Part shown: in pieces, positions 54,656 to 63,118 of the stretch
How the letters are laid out: the number at the start of each line of letters is the position of its first letter
Position numbering within the stretch: position 1 is the first letter of the stretch
Source: Doryteuthis pealeii
Taxonomy: Eukaryota > Mollusca > Cephalopoda > Myopsida > Loliginidae
Assembly (NCBI GenBank): GCA_023376005.1
Contig: CM042141.1
Span: forward strand, 99,893,212-99,957,211
Length of the DNA: 64,000 bases
Direction of reading: 5' to 3'
Position numbers and translations under genes: made by a program
The notes under the pieces: generated by a model
Databases searched by the model: none
What the model was told of the DNA's origin: nothing
The model's input: only the letters and a program-made list of their open reading frames with translations

Positions 54656-54714
54656 GCAAATGATTACCATGTTTTTCTTGTAGATCATTTTGTTTGTATG
54701 CATGTATGTATTTA

Positions 54715-54985
54715 TCAAACACCTCAGGATGTGACACAGGGCCAATTTTGAGCGCAATACAGTTGGCTTGAATTCAGAGTTTTTCATCTACTAGACTAAT
54801 TGCCTTACAAAGGCCAAAAATCCCAGTCTGTCCTACTATTTACCTATAGTTGGGGGGTAGGGGTGGAATCAGCGCATTAGAGAAAAGTGAAATGAAAACG
54901 GTCTCGCTCAGGATTTCAAACAGCCTTGTCCAGGATTTGAACTCGGTTCGCCTTGTCTATATCCTGCAATGATATAACCACAAAG
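54715..54985 (-). repeat. tRNA-derived SINE (family S1)
   Basis: Minus-strand copy with an extra duplicated piece near the head ('CTCAGGATTTCAAACAGCC' and 'CCAGGATTTGAACTCGG'). Confidence 0.7.
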
Positions 54986-55079
54986 GCCGCCCTTTATCAC
55001 ATAGGTGCTAGAAGGCAGTGGCCGAGGGTCAGCCACTAGTATTTATTAATACACATAACGTTAATTAAAATCATTTCTA

Positions 55080-55165
55080 AGAAAACGGTCTCGTTCAGGG
55101 TTTCAGCTCGGCACACCGGATTCCATTTCCTAAGTCGATAACCGTTACGCTAAGCGTGCACCCCC
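55080..55165 (-). repeat. SINE S1 head fragment
   Basis: 'GGTTTCAGCTCGGCACACCG', 'AAGTCGATAACCGTTACGC'. Only the tRNA-like head is kept. Confidence 0.55.
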
Positions 55166-55796
55166 TTTGTCAGTATAGTCAAATCGATTTTCATGGTTTC
55201 CCCTGTTTCATAACCCTGTGCTAAACTGTGCTACAACATACCGAATAACCACGTGACACCCAGATACTTTATGACTGCTCGGGTCTCTGTTTTCTCCAAT
55301 TTTAGATTTTGTCGCCCAACTCTCACCTTTGCAGAAAAAAAAACAGAAATCTGAATTAGTTTTTTTTTCTAGTTTTATAAGAAATATCTCCAGGGAAGCC
55401 AACGGCCATCCACATCGATAGTAGTAGGATTGGGGTACTTACTACTCACATAAATCCCCAATACAACCTAGCGAAAGTGCTGGGGCTTCCGGTGAGGCTT
55501 ACCTCTCGTGAAGTGACTCAATACTACCTGAAAAAGCACCCTGCAGCAGCTCGGTAGTCCAGTTGTCTCGTACTTATATATATATATGGAATAACGGTGT
55601 TGAGTTTTTCCTTAATTTCAAAGATAAATATTGCTCTCTAATCTAAAAAGATTATTATACATTGAGCTCTATGTAGTGATTTAAAGATTCACTGTATTTA
55701 TACATACTGGATCATACAATAATAATACAGTGTGTCTTAGAATTCATATATAGAATCATCCCTTACTACCAAGTTTTGGATACCTCATACCTCACA
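55166..55796. other. Non-coding region
   Basis: No gene. 55420-55560 is GC-richer without recognisable identity. Confidence 0.35.

Positions 55797-55859
<63 letters not shown>
55797..55859. repeat. (TA)n microsatellite
   Basis: 63-bp TA tract at the 5' truncation point of the LINE fragment. Confidence 0.95.
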
Positions 55860-55862
<3 letters not shown>

Positions 55863-56540
55863 TAGAAAAGAACGGGGCATTAGGCTTGCAACCAAGATAC
55901 AGGTATACAGAGCTGTTGTTCTTACCACTCTTTTGTACGGCTCGGAGTCATGGACACTGTATCGAAAATAGATTCGGCAGTTAGACGTTTTCCACAAAGG
56001 TTGCCTTCGACCAATCTGTGGACTCACCCTTGAAGACAGAATGTCTAATGCTGACCTTTTCACCATATGTAACATTGACGGAATGGAGAGCTTCCTCATA
56101 AAATCACAATTGCGCTGGGCTGGTCATGTTTTGCGAATGCATGATGACAGAATACCAAAGATTCTCATGTATAGTCAGCTTGACTGTGGTAAAAGAAACG
56201 TGGGTCGACCATTGCTCAGGTTTAAGGACAAGTTGAAAAGTAACCTCTCAGCTGCAAATATAGATCACGCTACTTTTGAGAGCACAGCACTCGATCGTAA
56301 AACGTGGGGGACTTTGTGTTACAATGGTATCAAGAATTTTGCAGCATCGGCGGTCACCAAGCTGCATCAAGCTAGAGAAAGGACTAGAGCATTGGCTAGT
56401 GTCCCAGCAATACATTCTAATAATCCACACTCTTGTTCCATCTGTGGGCTGAAATGTCACCTGCGATTAACACACAAGGTTAAATGAAAGAGGTTGTCGG
56501 AACCTCATCCGTCGAAATCGACGGGAGAGTCCATCATATA
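55860..56540 (+). pseudogene. LINE C-terminal fragment (family L-B)
   Basis: Plus-strand frame from about 55875: 'VYRAVVLTTLLYGSESWTLY', an in-frame TAG near 55967, 'FHKGCLRPICGLTLEDRMSN', then the open stretch to 56487 with 'QLRWAGHVLRMHDDRIPK', 'GKRNVGRPLLRFKDKLKSNL' and a terminal zinc-knuckle-like 'CSICGLKCH...TH'. This is the thumb and C-terminal domain of a non-LTR reverse transcriptase; the catalytic part is cut off by 5' truncation. The 3' end CCGTCGAAATCGACGGGAG is followed by (TA)n and recurs at 39573. One stop makes it non-functional. Confidence 0.85.
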
Positions 56541-56541
56541 T

Positions 56542-56606
<65 letters not shown>
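56541..56606. repeat. (TA)n-(GT)n microsatellite
   Basis: Follows the LINE 3' end. Confidence 0.95.
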
Positions 56607-56816
56607 GCAGAAAAGAAACTCACAAAATACGCTTAAAAGTAACTCTGAAAAACATGCTTATACAAGACAAACTAATTCAGATTTCTGTCTGAGTTTTTTT
56701 GTGCTGATGAGGCCCATACAGAGCTGAGGTGTCTGTGTAAATGGGCTCGATATGTGTGTGTGTGTAGAGATGACGTGTGCAAATCCACGTTTTTAAAGTG
56801 TCAAATCGTGACTTAC

Positions 56817-56945
56817 GTGATCGAGTGAGTCGTGCCGATGGTCTTTTCTGTTCTGTATGTAAAAGGTCGCAAGTGGTGTTAATATTTACTGGTTCATCGC
56901 GTCTGACGAGCTGAGGACTTAGTAGATGATTTCCAACTCCAGGAC
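56817..56945 (-). CDS. Unrecognised gene, internal coding exon
   Basis: Minus-strand exon between acceptor CCTTTCAG and donor GTAAGT (56816-56811). It codes for PGVGNHLLSPQLVRRDEPVN then INTTCDLLHTEQKRPSARLT-RS. It begins with two bases of a split codon (G+GT = Gly) and ends with one (C), agreeing with both neighbours. It holds one Cys and a basic C-terminal half with a possible N-glycosylation site (NTT). Function unknown. Confidence 0.8.
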
Positions 56946-57372
56946 CTGAAAGGAAGATAAAATAAATTGTAGTAAAGAATTGTGTTTAAACAAGTTTGTG
57001 TGGATTGTCTCTGGTGTAAAATGTAAAGGAAAATAACAGCTTTATTACCTCAGAATACACGACATTGTTTTGTGAAAGAAACCAAGAATAATCCATCTTT
57101 TATTTTTAAAGGAAGCCACATACATTGATTGGCCAGTCGATCGAAGCTTGCCATTATAAAAGATTGGGGGGAATTTTAAGGAGGGGTGGTCTTTTTCACA
57201 CTTCACATAGTGAGTTGGTCGAGTGTGCACAAATACGAGGGAAATTTGTTTGAAAGTGATTTTCGGTGTTGGAAGAGAATTTCCCCCATGTGGACTGGTG
57301 TTCCGGCTTTTCGGTGTTGGACTAGTTGGGAGAGACTCTCAATTGATTACTGACATATATTTGTATAATTAT

Positions 57373-57398
57373 TTACCATTATATATATATATATATAT
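57373..57398. repeat. Short (TA)n tract
   Basis: TA tract in non-coding DNA. Confidence 0.85.
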
Positions 57399-57699
57399 TA
57401 CAGATTCCTGAAGCTTTCCATCCTCATCAATTGTACTGTTGGGTTTATTATATTTTTAAAAAACTTGCTTTTGTAGCTGGAACATATTCTTGAACATTTT
57501 GATATTTGTATACACTTTTTACTTCAAACTCTTTTGAGCTTTTTTAATGATAAAAATGCTTCTAATTTCTAGAAAAAATTTTTTTTATTTTTAACATAGA
57601 ATACGCATTTTTAAAACTTTTTGAAAATTCCGGCCCTGATTGAGAGCGTTTTGTGCTTCGTGATTAACGATCTATTTATTTCGTCTTTCCTATTATACA

Positions 57700-57755
57700 T
57701 AGTTGCTTTGATAAAGACCGCTTTATATGGTCGAAACAGATACTGTCAGCAAAAC
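57700..57755 (+). ncRNA. Hammerhead-like motif with U3-A8 core
   Basis: Plus strand: GTTGCT-TTGATAA, one extra A, stem II GACC/GGTC, GAAAC, AGATACT, GTC, AGCAAAAC. Stem I would pair TTGCT with AGCAA. The core has U3 and A8 where the consensus has C3 and G8, a change that keeps that base pair. Confidence 0.45.
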
Positions 57756-57819
57756 TATTAACATCTTGTTTTTTCTACAAACTTTCTAAACATACAGTCG
57801 GATTCATATCCATTTTACT

Positions 57820-57825
<6 letters not shown>

Positions 57826-57887
<62 letters not shown>
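57826..57887. repeat. (TA)n microsatellite
   Basis: 62-bp TA tract. Confidence 0.95.
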
Positions 57888-57891
<4 letters not shown>

Positions 57892-57904
57892 ACAAATTAT
57901 TATT

Positions 57905-57962
57905 GGTAAGCCAAGTACTTTCGGTTCTTTTCTGAACCATTATCAAGTCTATTTATATTTCA
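57905..57962 (-). ncRNA. Hammerhead-like motif with U3-A8 core
   Basis: Minus strand: GAC-TTGATAA, one extra T, stem GGTTC-AGAAAA-GAACC, GAAA, self-complementary GTAC, UU. Same U3-A8 exchange as the motif at 57700. The (TA)n tract is 18 nt beyond it. Confidence 0.45.
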
Positions 57963-58090
57963 AGATGATAACATCAAAAGAATTGTTAGAAAACTTGAAA
58001 AAAAACAAAACAAAAACTTGAAAACAGTCAGAATTCTATTATGTTCAACCAAATTTGTTTGAATGAAAAGATGCTGCCCAAATATAGGTA

Positions 58091-58092
<2 letters not shown>

Positions 58093-58135
<43 letters not shown>

Positions 58136-58162
58136 ACACACATATATATATATATATATAAT
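58093..58162. repeat. (AC)n-(TA)n microsatellite
   Basis: AC then TA tract, at the 3' end of the PLE on the minus strand. Confidence 0.95.
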
Positions 58163-58279
58163 ATATGGCAGCAAATTATTTTGTAAGTAGGTGTTATTAA
58201 ACAACACGGAACATTTCTTTTTCATGATCTTGATTTGTATCTTTCTAATGTTAGGATCCAGTTGAAATAGGATTTTCCC

Positions 58280-58338
58280 CATACTATCAACCCGAGCGCT
58301 TTCGACTATTTCTTCAGTTGTCATCAGGGGGGTATATG
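58280..58338 (-). ncRNA. PLE hammerhead-like motif, left copy
   Basis: Minus strand: CATAT..CCC, core CTGATGA (58327-58321), one extra C, an imperfect stem II, GAAA (58303-58300), GCGC, UC, GGG..GTATG. Stem I has an inner CCC/GGG helix and an outer CATAT/GTATG helix parted by an internal loop, as in natural type I hammerheads. Confidence 0.6.
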
Positions 58339-58554
58339 TTTTGGTGTTAGTTCTTTTTTTCTCGCTTTTCTTGTTCTTTTATCTATTTTGTTTTGAATTT
58401 ACGAGTGTCCATTATTTTTAAAGGGTTGCGTGATTAGTGTATTAGTTATTAAAGATAGCTATTCTATTATGACCGATGTTGAATGATATTTTATTAATGT
58501 TAGTTTAAAAAAGTTTTTTTTATGCATATTGCTTCAAGAATTTGTAGGCATTGT

Positions 58555-58860
58555 TATTTTTTATAGATAATTTTAGTATTTTCAGTGAGAATCTTCTTAA
58601 TGTCAGAGGAGGTGAATTTATCTAGATGTTTTGTAATTAAATGTTGTTTTATGGCACTAGTATCGAAGAGATGGTATGTAAGGCGACGGGAGAGTGTTGT
58701 AGTTGTATGTCCAATGTAGCTACTAATATTTGATTTGTTTTCTGAGAGGCACTCTCGAAACGGGCAAGTGAATTTATAGACTACATTGGTTTGATTTAGG
58801 GAATTTTTAGGGGAGTTTGTGTTATTTTTATGAAGAGGTTTGAGGTTTTGAATTTAGTGT
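58555..58860 (-). pseudogene. PLE GIY-YIG endonuclease domain
   Basis: A minus-strand open stretch without ATG, from about 58855 to a TAA near 58550, reads 'QNLKPLHKNNTNSPKNSLNQ', 'TNVVYKFTCPFRECL', 'SYIGHTTTTLSRRLTYHL', 'TSAIKQHLITKH'. VYKFTC is the GIY-like strand, SYIGHT the YIG strand, RRL.YH carries the usual Arg and His, and the CPF..C Cys pair is typical of PLE endonucleases. The domain nicks target DNA during PLE retrotransposition. An in-frame TAA sits just upstream at about 58855, so the parent ORF is broken. Confidence 0.8.
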
Positions 58861-59120
58861 ATTAGATAATTAATTTTATTTTTTTGTTGTTGGTCGACAG
58901 GTTTGATGTGTCTGTGTATGATGTTGGTTATTACAAGTTCGTCGGATTTGTAGTTTTTGTGCATTTGATTTCTGTAATATACATTGATTCTATTATTATT
59001 GTTGGGGTTGTTATTGTTATTTTTGTGGATGGTATGTAACCCTCTAAAAATAATGGACTCTTCTAATTTAAAAACAAAATAGATAAAAGAACAAGAAAAA
59101 CGAAAAAATAACTAACATCA

Positions 59121-59185
59121 AATCATATACCCTCCGATGACGACTGAAGAAGCAGTCGAAAGCGCTCGGGCTGATAGTATGTGAA
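59121..59185 (+). ncRNA. PLE hammerhead-like motif, right copy
   Basis: Plus strand: CATAT..CCC, core CCGATGA (59134-59140, U4 changed to C), extra C, perfect stem II GACTG-AAGAAG-CAGTC, GAAA, GCGC, UC, GGG..GTATG. The U4 change should abolish cleavage. Confidence 0.6.
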
Positions 59186-59297
59186 GAATCCCATTTCAAC
59201 TGGATCCTAACATTAGAAAGATAGCCAGAAGACTGGAAAAGATACAAATCAAGATCATGAAAAAGAAATTTTCCGTGTTGTTTAATAACACCTGCCT

Positions 59298-59299
<2 letters not shown>

Positions 59300-59360
<61 letters not shown>

Positions 59361-59361
59361 T
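59300..59361. repeat. (TA)n microsatellite
   Basis: TA tract at the right end of the PLE. Confidence 0.95.
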
Positions 59362-59487
59362 TTGTTTTTGTATAATTACTTACCAAAACAAGTAAAACAC
59401 ACAAGAATGACAGTAATCTTTATTCTTTCAAACAGATTTCCACAAAAATATAAATATAAACTGCGCAATGAACGTGATTTCCTAACC

Positions 59488-59548
59488 TCTAGGCATAAGA
59501 TAACCATAGACAGGTTGACATGCCATTAAAATCAACCAATCATTCAAT
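59488..59548 (-). repeat. Family B repeat, head fragment
   Basis: 'GCATAAGATAACCATAGACA', 'GTTGACATGCCATTAAAATC'. It ends about 28 nt from the exon boundary at 59576. Confidence 0.6.
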
Positions 59549-59575
59549 CAATGTTTGGAGTTAATCATAACGTAC

Positions 59576-59676
59576 CGTTGTATCGAATCAAGTGGTTCAT
59601 TTCAGTATCATGGTCTGTTGTGTAACTGAATCCTAAACAGATGACGCCGTCTCTGTTTGGTCGGTAAACCTTTTTT
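59576..59676 (-). CDS. Unrecognised gene, internal coding exon
   Basis: Minus-strand exon between acceptor TTTCAG and donor GTACGT (59575-59570). It codes for KKVYRPNRDGVICLGFSYTT then DHDTEMNHLIRYN, framed by a split Arg (AG+A) and a split Gly (G+GT). The poly-T/C tract before the acceptor (59709-59677 on the plus strand as poly-A) is long. Confidence 0.8.
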
Positions 59677-59775
59677 CTGAAAGAAAAAAAAAAAAAAAAA
59701 AAAAAAAATAAGGAAGATTAATGATAATGATGATAATGATTTATCTTCTTCAGCTAAAGTAGTTTGGAACATCCT

Positions 59776-60049
59776 TGTTAGGTTCAGACCTAACGAAAAT
59801 AGAGTTACTCCCCTTGATCAGTAAGGGTCTGATGGGAACCCGGAAGTGGGGTTTTCCACCCTGACACTTTTGGATTGGGTTTTGTACCGAGTGGACGCAC
59901 GTGCACAGCAATGTTGAGCTAGTTAAGTCACTTTTAGGGTAGAAGCATTCTCTACCCTGTGTTAAATAAAACCTTGTTAATTTCCCAACAACCTGGTCTT
60001 TCATTTTCATTCAGTCTTCCGTATTTTATCTGTATGTAAAAACATAACA
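59776..60049. mobile_element. Solo LTR 1
   Basis: Ends TGTTA...TAACA, 274 bp, flanked by ATCCT and ACCCT (5-bp duplication with one mismatch). It contains AATAAA at about 59965 and a short palindrome at the 5' end (TTAGGT..ACCTAA). No internal region, so an LTR-LTR recombination product. The poly(A) signal suggests plus orientation. Confidence 0.65.
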
Positions 60050-60154
60050 ACCCTTCAGCAGCATTTAGTCATTCTTCATTTGAAGCCATTCCGTTCTTTC
60101 TTCATCGAGTCTCCTTACCTCCTTCAGCCAAATATCAGGACTCACATTTCTGCC

Positions 60155-60348
60155 TGTAGTGAGATAGCCAATGGCGTGTTATCTCATTTGCATATATCTC
60201 CTACAGCGGTAGATATATAGAGATAGGTTTGGGGACATAAAAACAGTAGCTACGAGAAGCTAAGAGAGAGAGAGAGAGAGAGCTACGATAAGCTCAGAGA
60301 ATTACTACTACGACTACAACAAGAAGTATGAAACTACACATCACAACA
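60155..60348. mobile_element. Solo LTR 2
   Basis: Ends TGTAGTGA...TCACAACA, 194 bp, flanked by perfect 5-bp duplications CTGCC (60150-60154 and 60349-60353). A TATA-like stretch and a GA tract (about 60265-60283) lie inside. Confidence 0.75.
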
Positions 60349-60353
60349 CTGCC

Positions 60354-60716
60354 TTTTGGATATCCGCCCGCAGCTTGCAAAGCAAGTTTGTGCAGTGGCG
60401 ACCCCTTCATGTCCGGTACTTGTTTGACCCTATTACAGCAAATTCCAGGGATTTTTCAGGCGTCCATATCACATGACCAAACATGGACCACAGTAGTTGC
60501 GTCATCCTTGTTGATAGTGGAATTGTGCCGTACATCCTGTACAAAGCCTTGTTGAAGATTAGACCGTTTGGCCATCAGTGTCCAGTGATGTTTGTAGCGA
60601 CAGGCATCAATCCGATCCATAGCTGCACCTTTGGAGCTGCCCAGATGTTGGAATTGTACATCATCAAAGACAAACATGCTGCGTCATATAGGCACAGTCT
60701 CTTTGTTAGCTGATTG
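60354..60716. other. Unresolved open region
   Basis: GC-richer with overlapping open frames on both strands. One plus frame contains VILVDSG, which recalls a retroviral-type protease D[ST]G motif, but the rest gives no support. Possibly retroelement interior sequence. Confidence 0.25.
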
Positions 60717-61293
60717 GTTTGATTTGGTTTGTTTTACGGCATATCAACCTCAGTGGGTCATTTAACGCCGATAAAGTTTTGAAATAAATCAATTCTTAAT
60801 GGATAATACAATTTTTTAATAAATACATTTTTCTATTTAACCCATAGATGGGACCCTAACAGGTACTACCACTCAGGGTCAGAGTGGACCAGGGAGCAAT
60901 GGTGATGAAGGGGTGCTCCACATTCCCCAAACCTCCATAACTGGAACCTCACCATCAGATAGAGTTTAACGTCATTCCCAGGACATGTAGACCCGCAGCC
61001 ACCGCCTTCTAGCACCCATATGATAAAAAGGGGTTGGGGCTTGCCATAAGGGCAATAGGGTTGGGAAAATAATATAGGTGCTAGGGCTTAACGTGACCAG
61101 CCGATTGATCGCCCGTCTAGCCCAAGATAGGGCCAAAGTGGAGTATTGCATGTCATGAACTGCTCATCCACCTGGGCTCTATCCTTAAGCATCACGGGTC
61201 GCCACCCATGGCCAATAGGTGGCCCCATTGGGGAGTCTTACCCCTCTGCAGAGGTGCAGTCGGTGCATTCTAACGCCCCACCGACAGGGCGAT
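60717..61293 (+). repeat. 580-bp dispersed repeat (family B), best copy
   Basis: Runs from 'TTTGGTTTGTTTTACGGCAT' to 'CAGTCGGTGCATTC..GACAGGGCG'. All family blocks are present in order; no ORF longer than about 60 codons. Use this copy as family reference. Confidence 0.85.
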
Positions 61294-62480
61294 TTGTTAG
61301 CTGAATATTCGAGTCATATCTTCTATATTGATACATATGAAGACATACGATGATTTAATAAAGCCATTTTTCTTTTATACCTGCTGAGTTTTTCATACAC
61401 AGTCAAAATCTCATAAAATTTAACAAGGAATAAATCACTTAGCCAACATTTAGTTTTCACTGTTTTTTTCGGATCGCCAAGTTACGCATATCATAAACGT
61501 CAAATGTCCATACTAAATTCGGCAATTCAAATTAACTTTGAATTTACACATCGTCTGGAGCAGGCAGCAAGAGGCCTTAGTTTCTAATAAAACAGACTTC
61601 ATGTGTTTTAATTAAGGGTGTGCCACCTATCTTTACGCGTCCCCTTTTTATATTCTATCTTTATAGATGTCTGGGTTCACCACCCCGGGCTTAACACGTG
61701 CCTTTTATAACTGTGTTTGTTTTTTTGTTTTTTATAGTGGATCCATCATGGATTCGTCATATAACTCAACTAAGGACTCTTTTCCCTTAGGAGTTTCGCC
61801 TATCTTGTTTTGTATTGTGTCTGTTGGAATTTGCCTTGACAATAAAATCCGTTTCTTATAACTCTTTGTTGGAATTTGTTTTATATAAATATATAAATAT
61901 CCTAGCTTCGGTGACCTTCCTAGCGCATTATAAAAAACTGGTGTTAGCTACAGAGTTAACACCACCTTAATTCTTACAAGCTATTGCGAAATAATTCAAT
62001 ATGTAAAACGTATAATAATCTTGATTTAACTCTCTTTCACTCTTCTTTTTTCTTTCTTTCCTTCTTTTCATCTTTTCATTATGCTCGATTGAAACAGATT
62101 AGCGTTATCACTTCCATATGTTCATCCCTTCTCTCTATCCTTCCCCTACTCTCTTTCTTTTTTCTTTCTTATTATATTTTTTCTGTGTAGCATGTCCTTT
62201 CACTCCCTCTTCTTTCTTTATAATAAAAACGGAATGTTCCATTATTTAGTTGAGGTGACGACAATCATTATAAATAAGAATTTAGCACATAAGCAATACC
62301 AGATTATTAGGATTTACATTTGTGCATTTAATCTCGGATGGTCTCATTTTTAACCAGAGGGTGTTGCGAGATGATAACGGTCGGAAGATTAACGAACACT
62401 AGTATTATAGATAAATGATATAGATATTATATCATAGACAAATAAATAGATAATTAAACAAGAATAAACTTTATTTCTTA
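61294..62480. other. Non-coding region
   Basis: 61700-61860 ends in 'TTGTATTGTGTCTGTTGGAA' and 'CTTGACAATAAAATCC', resembling the repeat 3' ends at 22.97 and 27.28 kb. The rest is AT- and CT-rich with no gene. Confidence 0.4.
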
Positions 62481-62481
62481 C

Positions 62482-62653
62482 CTGATAAGAAATATGTTTC
62501 CGTATTTCTCGACGCATCTGTATCTGATTTTGCCATTTGCTTCGTCATGTGTGACCATAACGCGTTGACGAATGCGCAGAAAAGTGGTCTTGTTACCATC
62601 GGGAAAGTACCATTTGTCACGCAACCATTCGTCCATGTCGCAACAAGACGATT
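62482..62653 (-). CDS. Unrecognised gene, first exon seen in window
   Basis: Minus-strand exon between acceptor CTCTACAG and donor GTAAG (62481-62477). It codes for SSCCDMDEWLRDKWYFPDGN, KTTFLRIRQRVMVTHDEANG, KIRYRCVEKYGNIFLI, with two bases of a split codon at each end. With the three exons downstream it gives a 172-aa C-terminal part. Cys spacing (CC...C...C...C...C) suggests an extracellular, disulphide-bonded protein, but no family is assigned. The start lies upstream, beyond 62653, and was not found up to 64000. Confidence 0.8.
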
Positions 62654-62804
62654 CTGTAGAGAAAGAGAGGAAAATGAAAAGAAAAAAAATTATTATATTT
62701 ATCTAATGAGCTGGGTGTATATCAAATGTTGTAATAATTGCATCCATACAACCGGGACAAGAAATCTATGGTTCGATCCTACGTAAAAAAAAATCCTAGT
62801 TTTC

Positions 62805-62995
62805 TAAAGGCTAAATTTTGCGAAAACGAGGATCTTTAGTGCATTTTAGTAGACAATCTTTAACGCTATTTCCTCAAACAATGGTGCAAGTAAAAGATCT
62901 AATTTTTGGTATCAGTATTCAGTATTGTAACACACAAGTTTCGCATAGATGGACAATTTGATATTTTTTAAAAGTGAAAAATCGACCTACCCTAC
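62805..62995 (+). repeat. Repeat R190, single copy
   Basis: Matches the right half of the foldback at 24690-25151 ('AACAATGGTGCAAGTAAAAG', 'GATCTAATTTTTGGTATCAG', 'GATGGACAATTTGATA'). Confidence 0.75.
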
Positions 62996-63004
62996 TACTT
63001 ATCC

Positions 63005-63118
63005 ACCAGAATCCTGTCTTTAAGCATTACGGATTTCAAACAGGTGGCCCCATTTGATAGGGGGTCTTACCCCTCAGCAAAAGTGCTACCGGCGTATTTT
63101 ACAGCCCCAGCTAAGAAG
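63005..63118 (+). repeat. Family B repeat, 3' end fragment
   Basis: 'ATCCTGTCTTTAAGCATTAC', 'GGTGGCCCCATTTGATAGGG', 'TTTTACAGCCCCAGC'. Confidence 0.65.

Larger units (their letters stand above)
58163..59299 (-). mobile_element. Penelope-like element (PLE), partial, with inverted ends
   Basis: The left end (58163-58430) and right end (about 59035-59299) are inverted copies of one terminal sequence ('AAGATCATGAAAAAGAAATT' and complement, 'ACAAAATAGATAAAAGAACA' and complement). Each contains a hammerhead-like motif and each ends in a (TA)n tract. Between them the minus strand encodes a GIY-YIG-type endonuclease domain. The reverse transcriptase is missing, so the element is a 5'-truncated relic joined to an inverted terminal copy. 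PLEs with hammerhead motifs in their terminal repeats are an established phenomenon; the details here are read from the sequence. Confidence 0.8.

Noticed and set aside
59750..60010. 86-aa gene on the minus strand
   Set aside because: Lies antisense within solo LTR 1; no homology recognised.
60456..60713. Retroviral-type protease (VILVDSG)
   Set aside because: A single short motif, no flap or second motif and no flanking gag/pol.
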